From assembly GCA_001487125.1 (NCBI GenBank), contig LN913013.1:1343110-1407109 (forward strand): 64,000 nucleotides of DNA. The letters run 5' to 3'. Of this stretch, positions 1-10,195 are shown one piece after another. The position numbers and the translations under genes are program-made. Under the pieces are notes generated by a model. It was given only the letters and a program-made list of their open reading frames with translations, searched no databases and was not told the origin of the DNA. Numbering within the stretch: the first letter of the stretch is position 1; each line of letters opens with the position of its first letter. Origin of the DNA: Gabonibacter massiliensis (GTDB lineage: Bacteria > Bacteroidota > Bacteroidia > Bacteroidales > Marinifilaceae).

Positions 1-28
1 GAGCACACCGAGTAAAAAGGGACTCCAG

Positions 29-1552
<1,524 letters not shown>

Positions 1553-1719
1553 AATAAAAATCTTTACTTTTTTTGTTCTTCCTGTCCCGGTTTAATTCGC
1601 GCGCTAATGACAACGTGTGTCATCAAAAGCGCCGCTCGCTTTTTGTCACTTCAATATCTTTAAGAACTCGTCTGCTTATTTAGCTCCCATCCCCTCGATC
1701 TTCCCGCGGGAAGCGGGTG

Positions 1720-1750
1720 CAAAAGTAGGGCTTAATTTTCAACTTCCAAA
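1720..1750 (-). promoter_or_regulatory. rRNA promoter, proximal (Bacteroidota type)
   Basis: Read on the minus strand, TTTG (1747-1750) is followed after 19 bases by TACTTTTG (1720-1727). These match the Bacteroides -33 TTTG and -7 TAnnTTTG elements. It lies about 170 bp upstream of mature 16S. Established knowledge gives the consensus; the assignment is by pattern. Confidence 0.7.
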
Positions 1751-1898
1751 TTTTTCCTCCACTTTTTTAAAAGTTTTTTTTCAACTCTCCATGCTCTCCC
1801 CGCCGGAAAAATCATCCACCATTCACCTCCTCATGACTACTCCACCTCCCACCATTCCTTTCTAACGTCATGAACTCTTTCTCTCTCGAAAGCGGGTG

Positions 1899-1931
1899 CA
1901 AAGATAAAAAATGAATCTATCCCTTTCCAAA
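1899..1931 (-). promoter_or_regulatory. rRNA promoter, distal (Bacteroidota type)
   Basis: A second -33/-7 pair on the minus strand: TTTG at 1928-1931 and TATCTTTG at 1899-1906, with a 21-base spacer. Tandem promoters are usual for rRNA operons. The GCACCCGCTT motif right downstream is shared with the proximal promoter, suggesting duplication of the promoter block. Confidence 0.7.
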
Positions 1932-2093
1932 TTTTTACGCCTTATTTTTTCAAAAAAAATAACGAAATCACTATTCCGTCTATCTCTCAACGACTTTTGG
2001 GCAAAGACAACAACAGTAAATTGCAAATTCTCGAATCACGAAATCGTCTAACCACTAAATCTCCCGCTCCCGTCATCTTCTTATCCCCGGTTT

Positions 2094-2675
2094 TCACAAT
2101 TGTTTTAAAGCTAATTTGATCAACTCCTCCACACTGCTCACACTTCCGGTAGCACATATTTTATCCAACGTCTTTACCACCTGCGCACGTGCAAAACCGA
2201 GCATCACCAAAGCCGCTAAAGCCTCCTCTTTCATCGTATTGGACAATACTCCCATATTTTCCAATACCACACCCTCCTTACCTACTTTATCCTTTAACTC
2301 GATAATTACCCTTTGAGCCGTTTTTATACCTATTCCCTTCACACTCTTAATCGCATTTACATTTTCGGTTACGATAGCCCCGGTAATCTCTTCCACACTC
2401 ATAGAGCTCAACATGACATTTGCCGTATTCGCCCCAATCCCCGAAACTGATATCAAAGAACGAAACAAACTCCGCTCCTCTTTGGTGAAAAAACCATAAA
2501 ACAGATGTACATCTTCCCGTATAACTTGATGAATATAAAGCAAAACCTCCCGTTCCGAAGCGATCTTAGAATAAGTATTCAACGATACATGAATATTATA
2601 TCCGATTCCTCCACATTCGACAACCACATAGGCAGGGGTAGCCTCTATCAGTATTCCTTTAATATATTCGTACAT
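2094..2675 (-). CDS. ruvA: Holliday junction branch migration protein RuvA
   Basis: RuvA binds the four-way Holliday junction as a tetramer and loads the RuvB motor during recombinational repair. The 193-residue product has the family length and the typical start MYEYIKGIL. An N-terminal OB domain (about 1-62, with the GGIGYNIHV stretch) is followed by the paired helix-hairpin-helix region (SVSGIGANTA and SVKGIGIKTAQRVI, about 75-130) and a C-terminal RuvB-binding domain. It lies 23 bp downstream of trpS on the same strand, so the two may be cotranscribed. ruvB is not in the window. Confidence 0.97.
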   Translation of the reverse strand: MYEYIKGILIEATPAYVVVECGGIGYNIHVSLNTYSKIASEREVLLYIHQVIREDVHLFYGFFTKEERSLFRSLISVSGIGANTANVMLSSMSVEEITGAIVTENVNAIKSVKGIGIKTAQRVIIELKDKVGKEGVVLENMGVLSNTMKEEALAALVMLGFARAQVVKTLDKICATGSVSSVEELIKLALKQL

Positions 2676-2698
2676 AATAAACCTGAATTAAAATACCC

Positions 2699-3685
2699 TT
2701 AAGGACGGAATCCGATGATTTCCCGAACTTCCTTTATCGTCTTCTCCGCACTCGTTCTTGCTTTTTCAGCTCCCATAGCCGCAATCTTATCCAAATAAAC
2801 CGGATCGGCCGAGTATTCCAGAATCCGCTCTCGGATGGGGGTACAAAATTGAATAATATCTTCGGCTAACTGCTTTTTCATATCCCCGTAACGAATCTCG
2901 CAAGCATTATACTTATCATTGAAATAAGCATAAGTATCTTTGTCGGAAACCACTTCCATCAAAGTAAATAAATTTTGTATCACCTCAGGCTTTATGCTAT
3001 TAGGTTCAGTCGGCCCGCTATCGGTTACCGCTTTCATCACTTTTTTACGAATTGTAGCGGCATCATCGATCAAGTATATGGCGTTACCCTCGGATTTACC
3101 CATTTTCCCCGAACCATCCAAACCGGGAATCTTCACCGCTTCCTTGGAAAAGGTAAATGAAGCCGGTTCCGGAAAAAACTCCCGGCCATACATCGTATTG
3201 AATCTCCGGGCAAATTTACGAGCCATCTCCATATTCTGCTCCTGATCTTTACCAACCGGTACTTTATGTGCTTTATGAATAATAATATCAGCGGCCATAA
3301 GCGTCGGATACGTCAATAATCCGGCATTTACGTTATCAGGCTGTTTCCGGGCTTTTTCCTTAAATGTTGTCGTACGCTCCAATTCACCCAAATAAGCATT
3401 CATATTCAGGAAAAGGTATAGTTCCAAAATCTCCTTCACGTCACTCTGAACATAGATCGCCGATTTTTCCGGATCTATGCCACAAGCTAAGTATTCGGCT
3501 AAAATCTTTCGGACACTTCCCATGATATCGTCCGGACGAGGATGCGTAGTCAACGAATGCCAATCGGCAATAAAAAAGAAACAATTATATTCATTCTGCA
3601 TCTGAATAAAACTCTTTACCGCACCGAAATAGTTTCCTAAATGCAAATTACCCGTAGGTCTAATTCCGCTTACTACTGTTTCCAT
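2699..3685 (-). CDS. trpS: Tryptophan--tRNA ligase
   Basis: A class I aminoacyl-tRNA synthetase that charges tRNA-Trp. The 328-residue length is normal. The HIGH-type signature appears as TGNLHLGNY at residues 11-19 and the KMSKS-type loop as KMGKSEGN near residue 195. The start METVVSGIRPTG is the usual one for this family. An AT-rich 300-bp region separates it from the divergent PUR-domain gene, and ruvA follows closely downstream. Confidence 0.98.
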   Translation of the reverse strand: METVVSGIRPTGNLHLGNYFGAVKSFIQMQNEYNCFFFIADWHSLTTHPRPDDIMGSVRKILAEYLACGIDPEKSAIYVQSDVKEILELYLFLNMNAYLGELERTTTFKEKARKQPDNVNAGLLTYPTLMAADIIIHKAHKVPVGKDQEQNMEMARKFARRFNTMYGREFFPEPASFTFSKEAVKIPGLDGSGKMGKSEGNAIYLIDDAATIRKKVMKAVTDSGPTEPNSIKPEVIQNLFTLMEVVSDKDTYAYFNDKYNACEIRYGDMKKQLAEDIIQFCTPIRERILEYSADPVYLDKIAAMGAEKARTSAEKTIKEVREIIGFRP

Positions 3686-3989
3686 CGTTAAAAATTTTCA
3701 ATGTTTACGAATGACAAAGATATATTTTTATTCCTTTTAGAACAATATAATCGGTTGCTCTTCCTCCCAATACCGAATTTCAAAACTATTTTTCTACGAA
3801 AAAACGAAGAAAAAGTTACGTTCAAATCCTTCATTTTAAGCTTGAATACTGACCTTTCCAGCACATGCACCAGCTCATTTCATACAACTTACTGATTGTC
3901 AAAATAAAAAATATTGAAAAAAAAAGATGTTCTTATGTTGTTTTTTCCTACATTTGAAACGAAAACTCAAATTTAAACTTTAATTTAAC
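3686..3989. other. Divergent intergenic region trpS / PUR-domain gene
   Basis: A 304-bp AT-rich region with long A/T runs. It contains the promoter of the plus-strand PUR-domain gene (3949-3956) and must contain the trpS promoter. Short overlapping frames on both strands here are low-complexity and not credible as genes. Confidence 0.6.
3949..3956 (+). promoter_or_regulatory. -7 element of PUR-domain gene
   Basis: TACATTTG matches TAnnTTTG, 33 bases before the start codon. The surrounding TTTTTCCTACATTTGA is identical in the promoter of the paralogous gene at 30.5 kb (there on the minus strand), which supports a conserved promoter. A good -33 TTTG at standard distance is not evident; a TTG lies closer in. 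Confidence 0.55.
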
Positions 3990-4340
3990 ATGGAAGGATA
4001 CGAAAAAAATGAAGGTATGGAAATGAATGATCGGGAAGAGATCTATTCAAAACCAGTGAGAGCAGGGAAAAGGACCTATTTTTTCGATGTAAAAGCTACT
4101 CGTAATAATGATTATTATTTAACGATTACCGAGAGTAAGAAAAAATTTGACAAAGAAGGTAATCAAAACTACGAGAAACATAAAATTTTCTTGTATAAAG
4201 AGGATTTTGAAAAATTTGCAGAAGGCCTGGATGAGGCTGTAGCATATATCAAAGCGGCTCTGAACGGTGAGTTGCCGGAATCTCATCAAGACAGAAGCAA
4301 TGATTTCGATGACATTGATTTCGACGATTTATCAAAATAA
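3990..4340 (+). CDS. PUR-domain (DUF3276) nucleic-acid-binding protein
   Basis: A small protein of the DUF3276/PUR-alpha-like family, characteristic of Bacteroidota. Members of this family bind single-stranded nucleic acid through a PUR repeat; the cellular role is not settled. The 116-residue product has the conserved core with KRTYFFDVKAT, DYYLTITESKKKFD and FLYKEDFEKFAEGL at about residues 25-90, and an acidic tail (DFDDIDFDDLSK). A close paralog of 100 residues sits at 30233-30535 and lacks this acidic tail. The gene is monocistronic, ending in a strong bidirectional terminator. Confidence 0.93.
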   Translation: MEGYEKNEGMEMNDREEIYSKPVRAGKRTYFFDVKATRNNDYYLTITESKKKFDKEGNQNYEKHKIFLYKEDFEKFAEGLDEAVAYIKAALNGELPESHQDRSNDFDDIDFDDLSK

Positions 4341-4366
4341 AAAAAGAGGCTTAAGCCTCTTTTTTT
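4341..4366. terminator. Bidirectional intrinsic terminator
   Basis: An almost perfect palindrome, AAAAAAGAGGCTTAAGCCTC followed by TTTTTTT, begins immediately after the stop codon at 4338-4340. It has an A tract on one side and a T tract on the other, so it can serve both the PUR-domain gene and the converging operon ending at 4365. Confidence 0.9.
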
Positions 4367-4823
4367 ATGGTAACAATCCATATGGTATTTTAGCCAAACC
4401 TTCAGCCAGTTGATTTATTCCTTTTTCCAGCTTTCCTTTCAGCATCATTTTCATCACGACATTCAAATCCGCCTCAAAAGTGATCCGCATACGGGTGTCG
4501 TAAGGTCCATTCTCCAACAATTGAATCCACATACTAAAATCAAAAGGAACACGTCCGTCTCCTCCCAATTTTATGAGTTTAGGCTCTTCCCGTTCCACTA
4601 TTTTCATTCCCATCTCCCCCACACCTTTGATTATGAAAGAACAACTATCCTCCGTCGTACGAATATCTTCAATTTTATCCGAAATAGAAGCCATCTGTTC
4701 CCCTCCCATCTGGCGGGCCATATTAATAATGGTCCCTATCCGATTGAAGTCGGAAAGAAAATTATAAACCTTATCTATTGTACATTCAATTTTCTGAACA
4801 TCGCTTACAACCTTCGTAGACAT
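4365..4823 (-). CDS. SRPBCC/START-like family protein
   Basis: A 152-residue protein with the look of the SRPBCC (polyketide cyclase/START) fold: an N-terminal helix-containing segment after KIECTIDKVYNFLSDFNRI, strands ending in FIIKGVGEMGMKIVEREEPKLIKL, and a long C-terminal helix (about 120-150). Such proteins bind hydrophobic ligands; the ligand is unknown. The start is taken at ATG 4823 rather than an in-frame TTG at 4829. It is 9 bp downstream of pyrE and probably cotranscribed. Its stop lies inside the bidirectional terminator. Confidence 0.75.
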   Translation of the reverse strand: MSTKVVSDVQKIECTIDKVYNFLSDFNRIGTIINMARQMGGEQMASISDKIEDIRTTEDSCSFIIKGVGEMGMKIVEREEPKLIKLGGDGRVPFDFSMWIQLLENGPYDTRMRITFEADLNVVMKMMLKGKLEKGINQLAEGLAKIPYGLLP

Positions 4824-4832
4824 AAACAATAT

Positions 4833-5462
4833 TTATTTATAGGTTTCAGGACTCAATCTCCACTCTTTCAATTTTTCAACCTCATTCGAATGAACATAAC
4901 CCGTTCTCACGGCTAAATCGATCATCGCCCCATAATTACTCAATGTATCCAAAGCACAATGAGCAGCAGCAAAATTATCTTCCGCTTTCTGAAAACCGTA
5001 TGTAAAAATAGCTGTCAATCCCAGCACGTTACAACCGGCGTTCCGTAAAGCTTCCACGGCTTGCAAGCTGGAACCGCCTGTTGAAATCAAGTCCTCAACC
5101 ACTACTACCTTCTGTCCGGGCTTACAGTCCCCTTCAATCAAATTCTCCAATCCATGATTTTTAGCCGAAGACCTGACATACACAAACGGTAAGCCTAACT
5201 CCTGAGCAACTAATGCTCCTTGTGCTATCGCTCCGGTAGCAACACCGGCAATGACCTCCACTTGAGGATATTTACTCCGAATTAATTCGACGAACTGATC
5301 CCTGATATAGGTACGTACTGCCGGAAAAGATAAAGTCTTACGGTTATCACAGTAAATCGGCGATTTCCAGCCGGAAGCCCAGGTAAAAGGGTCAGAAGGT
5401 TGCAATTTAATAGCTTTTATTTGCAATAAATGAGAAGCTACCTGCTCAGCTACACTATTCAT
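4833..5462 (-). CDS. pyrE: Orotate phosphoribosyltransferase
   Basis: Transfers phosphoribose from PRPP to orotate in pyrimidine synthesis. The 209-residue product has the family start region (SDPFTWASGWKSPIYCDNR), the catalytic-loop segment VRSSAKNHG near residue 97, and the PRPP-binding motif VVVVEDLISTGGSS at 119-132 with the acidic pair E123-D124. It lies between an APH-fold phosphotransferase gene (19 bp upstream) and an SRPBCC gene (9 bp downstream), forming a three-gene operon. Confidence 0.97.
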   Translation of the reverse strand: MNSVAEQVASHLLQIKAIKLQPSDPFTWASGWKSPIYCDNRKTLSFPAVRTYIRDQFVELIRSKYPQVEVIAGVATGAIAQGALVAQELGLPFVYVRSSAKNHGLENLIEGDCKPGQKVVVVEDLISTGGSSLQAVEALRNAGCNVLGLTAIFTYGFQKAEDNFAAAHCALDTLSNYGAMIDLAVRTGYVHSNEVEKLKEWRLSPETYK

Positions 5463-5481
5463 ATTACACTTTATTTAATAG

Positions 5482-6510
5482 TTATTCATTCTCTTTCGGC
5501 GTGCAAAGGTACGAAGTATTTTTTAAAGCGCTCTCTACGACCCGTAGAATTTCAGGATATTCTTTTTCCAGTTTTCCTGAACCGCACAACTCCACAATTT
5601 CCCGTAATCCGGGAATAATAGAATCGATAAAATGTTGTTTCCTTTCGTGTATACCCCTCAAACCGAAAGCCCCCATAGCCTGCAAAAGACGTATCAACAC
5701 GAAATGATAATAAGCCTTACGAAATATCTTCGCCCGCTCTTTACTATAAGTAGATAATCGCCGGATATAATAATCCAGCAATTCATTTTTTTGCTCTTCC
5801 GGCATCTTCACCACGGCATCATACAATAAAGAAGCCACATCATAATGCAATGCTCCCTGACGTCCACCCTGGTAATCGATAAAATAAACATCATCATCCG
5901 ACACCATGATATTTCGTGACTGGAAATCCCGGAACATAAAACAATCGGCTGCCACTACCGCCAAATGCTTTGTCAACCGGTCAAAATCATTCTCCAGTTT
6001 TTCCTCGTCCGCCTCCACTCCGGCCAACCGTAAAAAGCAATATTTAAAATAATTCAAATCCCAACGAATACAACGCTCATCAAAAACAGGACGAGGTAAA
6101 CAAGCCGAATAATCCAATCCTCTCCCCCCTATCCATTGAAAACGCAATAATTCAGACAAGGACTTTCTATACAATTCCATCGTGTGTTCGCTCAATCCCT
6201 TTTCCTTCCGTTCCCGCTCCACGATATCCAACAGCATATCCGTTCCGAGATCTTCCTGTAAATAGAATTTTCCGTCTTCCGACACCCGATATATTTCAGG
6301 TACATGCAATCCCTTTTCTTTAAAATTCCGGGAAAATTCAACGAACAACCGGTTTTCCCTCAAGTTTTCATGATACACGCCGATACAGGAAAACCTCTCG
6401 TCTTTCATACGATAATATTTTCTTGCAGAACCGGATAAAGGCAAGGCCTCCATGCTCTTTACCGCATGTCCCGCGTACGATTTAAAAAGAGATTCCAACT
6501 GTTCTTCCAT
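5482..6510 (-). CDS. Aminoglycoside phosphotransferase-fold kinase (likely sugar kinase)
   Basis: A 342-residue protein of the APH/choline-kinase fold. The Brenner-type catalytic loop is visible as FRDFQSRNIMV (about residues 193-203), followed by the metal-binding DYQGG corresponding to DFG. The N-terminal part has SGSARKYYRM in the position of a glycine-rich nucleotide-binding loop. Proteins like this next to nucleotide or cell-wall genes are often sugar kinases such as AmgK-type anomeric kinases. The substrate here is inferred only weakly, and antibiotic resistance is not implied. It is the first gene of the pyrE operon, and tRNA-Leu lies about 230 bp upstream. Confidence 0.7.
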   Translation of the reverse strand: MEEQLESLFKSYAGHAVKSMEALPLSGSARKYYRMKDERFSCIGVYHENLRENRLFVEFSRNFKEKGLHVPEIYRVSEDGKFYLQEDLGTDMLLDIVERERKEKGLSEHTMELYRKSLSELLRFQWIGGRGLDYSACLPRPVFDERCIRWDLNYFKYCFLRLAGVEADEEKLENDFDRLTKHLAVVAADCFMFRDFQSRNIMVSDDDVYFIDYQGGRQGALHYDVASLLYDAVVKMPEEQKNELLDYYIRRLSTYSKERAKIFRKAYYHFVLIRLLQAMGAFGLRGIHERKQHFIDSIIPGLREIVELCGSGKLEKEYPEILRVVESALKNTSYLCTPKENE

Positions 6511-6736
6511 AAACTTTATTCGTTATTACTCCCCGCTTTACTTCTACGGTAATCCAAACACAGGTTACGCCGCTTACCGATAATATACCTCCCCAAAATT
6601 AAAACATCGACCGACAACAAAGCGCATATCCTTTTCATTCTCCGGTATGAATGCAAAAGTAAAGCAAATCGCCCATAATCCAAAGCCTTCCCATCCAAAA
6701 TAAAAATCCTGCCAATCATCACATTAGCAGGATTTG

Positions 6737-6820
6737 TGCCCAAGACAAGACTCGAACTTGCACAGCCGAACGGCCACTACCACCTCAAAGTAGCGTGTAT
6801 ACCAATTTCACCACTTGGGC
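6737..6820 (-). tRNA. tRNA-Leu (anticodon GAG)
   Basis: The minus strand folds into a class II tRNA of 84 nt. The acceptor stem is GCCCAAG/CTTGGGC. The anticodon stem CTACT/GGTAG encloses the loop TTGAGGT with anticodon GAG. A long variable arm (GGCCGTTCGGC) and a T arm with TTCGAGT are present. The discriminator base is A, as in leucine tRNAs, and CCA is not encoded. Confidence 0.95.
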
Positions 6821-6921
6821 ATTTAACGCTGCAAAGATATTTTTTTTCTCCAAAAAAAAGAAAGATATCCCCCAAAAAATGCGCGAGAATCCGAGCCGAA
6901 CCCCAAAATATACCTTATATC

Positions 6922-7680
6922 TCACTTCACCTCGCACCAAACGGTTTTTGCCACACAATGCGTCTTTTCACGAGTTTCATTCATCACCCGGTGAAAAATA
7001 ACGGTTTCGCCTTCCTTCTCCGCAACCCGTTGTTGGCAAGAATATATCTCACTATCAGGCATAATCTCATGCTCGTACACGATCTCTAACTCTCTTAATT
7101 CGTGATTTTTCAAAAAATCAAAAGGCAACGAATTGGTCACCCATCCGACATAAGTAGCCTGCGTCACATGCTTATTAAAGTCAATATTATCATAAGTAGC
7201 CACGAAATGGCGTCCCGATTCGTACTCGGAAGGAACTTCTTTGGTGTTCAAATCAAAACCAAGTTTTCTTTCAAGGCCTTCACAAGATCTAGCCGCTTCA
7301 ATTACCACTTCCGGCAAACGCACGGGACGACGGCGAGCCAGATCGATAACCATCCATTCCGAGGTCGCCCTTAACAAGACCTCACCTTCCGTCGTCATCA
7401 TTTGAAAATCCCGAAGAGCAAACAGACGATCGATTCCGGAAGGCCAAGTCTCCAAAATAACGGTATCATCTTTCTGCGGCATACGCGACACCACTATATG
7501 CAATTTATGTAACATCCAGGTCAACCCCCGAGCATTCAGAGTCCCCACATCAAATTTCAACAACAACGTCTGCTCGTTAGCAATATCATTAAACAAATCA
7601 CATAACGTTTTCACGAAAAGCCTCTCCCTCAAATCGGTGTAATGCGTGCAAATCTTTATCTCGTCAGTATGCTTCAACAT
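6922..7680 (-). CDS. Acyl-ACP thioesterase
   Basis: Hydrolyses acyl-ACP to free fatty acid. The 252-residue product fits the bacterial double hot-dog acyl-ACP thioesterase family (PF01643). The first hot-dog carries RGLTWMLHKLHIVVSRMP (about 51-68). The second has the active-site stretch NIDFNKHVTQATYVGW (about 159-174), which contains the N and H of the catalytic set. It lies between tRNA-Leu and murB on the minus strand; the 52-bp gap to murB allows cotranscription. Chain-length specificity cannot be read from the sequence. Confidence 0.88.
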   Translation of the reverse strand: MLKHTDEIKICTHYTDLRERLFVKTLCDLFNDIANEQTLLLKFDVGTLNARGLTWMLHKLHIVVSRMPQKDDTVILETWPSGIDRLFALRDFQMMTTEGEVLLRATSEWMVIDLARRRPVRLPEVVIEAARSCEGLERKLGFDLNTKEVPSEYESGRHFVATYDNIDFNKHVTQATYVGWVTNSLPFDFLKNHELRELEIVYEHEIMPDSEIYSCQQRVAEKEGETVIFHRVMNETREKTHCVAKTVWCEVK

Positions 7681-7732
7681 TTTATATAACTTTGGTTTAC
7701 TAATTACAAATCAGATACACATGTTCAGGATC

Positions 7733-8746
7733 TCAGATTATATTGACCTCCGGTTCTAACCAAATACCAAATTTCAAAAAAACTGATTTTTTTATCTCGT
7801 TAGCCAAATGGGCCACTTCAACTCCATTGGCCTCTCCTTTATTTATCAATACCAACGCTTGCTTATCATGAACCCCGGCGTTTCCGATACCCTTCCCTTT
7901 CCATCCGGCAGCCTCAATCAGCCAGCCCGCAGCCACCTTTACCCGCTCTTCATCCACGGGATACAAGGGAAGTTGCGGGTAACTTTTCGAAAGAGTATCC
8001 GACAGCTCCTTAGGCACCACGGGATTTTTAAAAAAACTTCCCGCGTTGGGCCATACCTTCACATCGGGTAATTTAGTATTACGAACGCGTATCACAGCCT
8101 GTCGTACATTTGCTAACGATACCCCGCCCAATCGATCGACCTCCTCCCGGATGCTCCCGTAATTCAAATTAAAACGAGGTCGCTTGGAGAGACAAAAAGT
8201 AACATACGTAATGATAAACCGATTTTTCCATTCATGTTTAAAAATGGAATCCCGGTATCCGAAACGACATTGATCGGCATGGAAGCCAACAACCTTCCCC
8301 GTCTGCAGGTCAATTGCCCGTACCCCGGATATAACCTCTTTCACCTCGACTCCATAAGCCCCTATATTCTGAACCGGAGTAGCCCCGACATGCCCGGGAA
8401 TCAACGACAAATTTTCTATCCCGTAATACCCGCGTTCAACCGTCCAAGCCACAAAATCATCCCACACGACGCCGCTTCCGACCTGAACGATTACCTCATG
8501 TTCATCTTCCCGCAGTATAGTATATCCCTCCATTAGCGGATAAAAAACAACTCCCGGAAAATCCGTCGTAAACAAAAAATTACTTCCGCCGCCTAAAATG
8601 ATAATTTCTTCCGGGTTCAACTCGTAATCCGTTACAAACTCTGAAAGCTCTTTTTCCCGATCACTTTCCACGAAATACTTACAGGTCGCATCCATGCTAA
8701 ACGTATTGTGCGCTTTCAAATTATAATTCTCCCGAACTCTTATCAT
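7733..8746 (-). CDS. murB: UDP-N-acetylmuramate dehydrogenase
   Basis: Reduces UDP-GlcNAc-enolpyruvate to UDP-MurNAc in peptidoglycan synthesis, using FAD and NADPH. The 337-residue length and the presence of the long insertion region match type I (E. coli-like) MurB. The FAD-binding stretch ILGGGSNFLFT is near residue 51. IPGHVGATPVQNIGAYGVEV (about 112-131) and a C-terminal PNAGSFFKNPVV segment with the catalytic serine are visible. The neighbouring rsmF-like gene is divergent. Confidence 0.97.
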   Translation of the reverse strand: MIRVRENYNLKAHNTFSMDATCKYFVESDREKELSEFVTDYELNPEEIIILGGGSNFLFTTDFPGVVFYPLMEGYTILREDEHEVIVQVGSGVVWDDFVAWTVERGYYGIENLSLIPGHVGATPVQNIGAYGVEVKEVISGVRAIDLQTGKVVGFHADQCRFGYRDSIFKHEWKNRFIITYVTFCLSKRPRFNLNYGSIREEVDRLGGVSLANVRQAVIRVRNTKLPDVKVWPNAGSFFKNPVVPKELSDTLSKSYPQLPLYPVDEERVKVAAGWLIEAAGWKGKGIGNAGVHDKQALVLINKGEANGVEVAHLANEIKKSVFLKFGIWLEPEVNII

Positions 8747-8811
8747 CTATTTTTCATTTAAATTTATTATCAGCAATACGGCAAAGGTAAAACATATCAC
8801 AAATAATTCAT

Positions 8812-8819
8812 TAATTTTG
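8812..8819 (+). promoter_or_regulatory. -7 element of rRNA methyltransferase gene
   Basis: TAATTTTG matches TAnnTTTG and lies 20 bases before the start codon, implying a very short leader. A minus-strand TACCTTTG (complement at 8782-8789) is the likely -7 box of the divergent murB gene. The -33 elements are not clear. Confidence 0.45.
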
Positions 8820-8839
8820 TCTGTTTAATCTACACTTGT

Positions 8840-10195
8840 ATGATGCAATTACCAACTCTTTTCAGCGAACGCATGAGTCAAATTCTCGGACAAGAAGCGT
8901 CGGATTTTTTCGAAGCATTAAATAACGCGTCTCCTGTTTCCATTCGATTGAATCCTCACAAACAAACGCCCCTGCCCCCCTTCCAAAACCTGTTCGACAC
9001 CCCGGTTCCCTGGTGTAACAATGCATTTTACCTGAAAGAGAGACCCCTGTTTACTTTAGACCCGTTTTTACACGGGGGAGTTTATTACGTGCAAGAAGCC
9101 TCTTCCATGTTTCTCCAAACAGTCCTTCAACAAATTACGGGCCATATTCCATGGAGGGTTTTGGATTTATGTGCCGCCCCCGGAGGAAAATCCACCCTGT
9201 TAGCCGCAAGACTTCCCCAGGGTTCCTTATTGGTTTCAAATGAAGTCATTAAATCCAGAGCCGTAATCCTAAAAGAAAACATGATCAAATGGGGTAACGA
9301 CCATACGGTTATTACCCAAAGCGATCCGCAACAATTTTCCTCTTTCACCGGAGCCTTCGATCTTATTCTGGTAGATGCCCCCTGTTCGGGCGAAGGTATG
9401 TTTCGGAAAGACCCTAAAGCCATCGAAGAGTGGAGCGAAAACAACTTACGTCTATGCGAAGAAAGGCAAAAACGGATTCTATCGGACATCTGGAACGCCT
9501 TAGCTCCCGGAGGATATCTGATTTACAGCACATGTACCTATAATCCGGGAGAAAATGAGAAAATATTAGAATGGCTTTTAACCCATTACGATGCCACCTC
9601 CATCGAGATACGACATCCCTTCGAAGAGATCACGAAAGCAAAATCTTCTGCCCACGGCTATCGTTTTTATCCCCATCACACGCGAGGAGAAGGATTTTTT
9701 ATAGGCGTAATGCAAAAAAACAACGGGGAAAGATTCCAAATCAAAAAAGAAAAACGGAACAATAAAAACAAAGAGATCGGCCTGCCCAAAGAATTCAACA
9801 TCTACCTGCGGAACCCCGATCTTTACTATGCCTATCAGAAAGGAGACACGATAGGGATTATCCCCCGGGAACATGCTGATTTTATTCAACAATTATCCTC
9901 TAAAGTCGACCTATTGTACAAAGGGTGCGAATTAGGCGAAGTCATAAAAGGAAAAAACAAACCGACACATGCTTTGGCCCTATCTCCCGTTCTGGCGAAA
10001 AATAATATACGGATACAAGAGGTAGATTTACAGACAGCGATTCGATACCTGAAAAAAGAAGAGCTGCGGTTCGAGGCTCCTCAAGGAGAATGGATCCTGA
10101 TATCCTACCTCTCTACCCCCTTAGGATGGGTAAAAGAAGTAGGAAACCGAATCAACAATTATTACCCTAAAGAATGGAGAATCCGAAATTTCTGA
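8840..10195 (+). CDS. 16S rRNA m5C methyltransferase, RsmF-like (NOL1/NOP2/Sun family)
   Basis: An AdoMet-dependent RNA cytosine-C5 methyltransferase of 451 residues. The AdoMet site reads DLCAAPGGKS (about 111-120). Two catalytic cysteines are present: C182 in DAPCSGEGMF and C232 in YSTCTYNP, the second starting the attack on cytosine in this family. A C-terminal extension (about 300-451) matches the layout of RsmF rather than RsmB. The start could be the second of two adjacent ATG codons (8843). The stop abuts the end of the converging TPR gene. Confidence 0.88.
   Translation: MMQLPTLFSERMSQILGQEASDFFEALNNASPVSIRLNPHKQTPLPPFQNLFDTPVPWCNNAFYLKERPLFTLDPFLHGGVYYVQEASSMFLQTVLQQITGHIPWRVLDLCAAPGGKSTLLAARLPQGSLLVSNEVIKSRAVILKENMIKWGNDHTVITQSDPQQFSSFTGAFDLILVDAPCSGEGMFRKDPKAIEEWSENNLRLCEERQKRILSDIWNALAPGGYLIYSTCTYNPGENEKILEWLLTHYDATSIEIRHPFEEITKAKSSAHGYRFYPHHTRGEGFFIGVMQKNNGERFQIKKEKRNNKNKEIGLPKEFNIYLRNPDLYYAYQKGDTIGIIPREHADFIQQLSSKVDLLYKGCELGEVIKGKNKPTHALALSPVLAKNNIRIQEVDLQTAIRYLKKEELRFEAPQGEWILISYLSTPLGWVKEVGNRINNYYPKEWRIRNF

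Larger units (their letters stand above)
1553..2093. other. rRNA leader and promoter region, no gene
   Basis: This 540-bp AT-rich stretch separates the 16S gene from ruvA. It holds two tandem minus-strand promoters and two near-identical copies of a short motif just downstream of each -7 box (complement GAAGCGGGTGCAAA / GAAAGCGGGTGCAAA at about 1709-1723 and 1888-1902). The open frames seen on the plus strand have no family resemblance and are not supported as genes. Confidence 0.7.

Noticed and set aside
5482-6510. Reading the APH-fold kinase as an aminoglycoside resistance gene
   Set aside because: The fold is shared with many sugar and small-molecule kinases. The pyrE operon context and lack of resistance-type sequence features argue for housekeeping metabolism.
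6516-6743. Minus-strand frame of 75 codons between the kinase gene and tRNA-Leu
   Set aside because: It overlaps the tRNA end, has no recognisable features and no proper start context.
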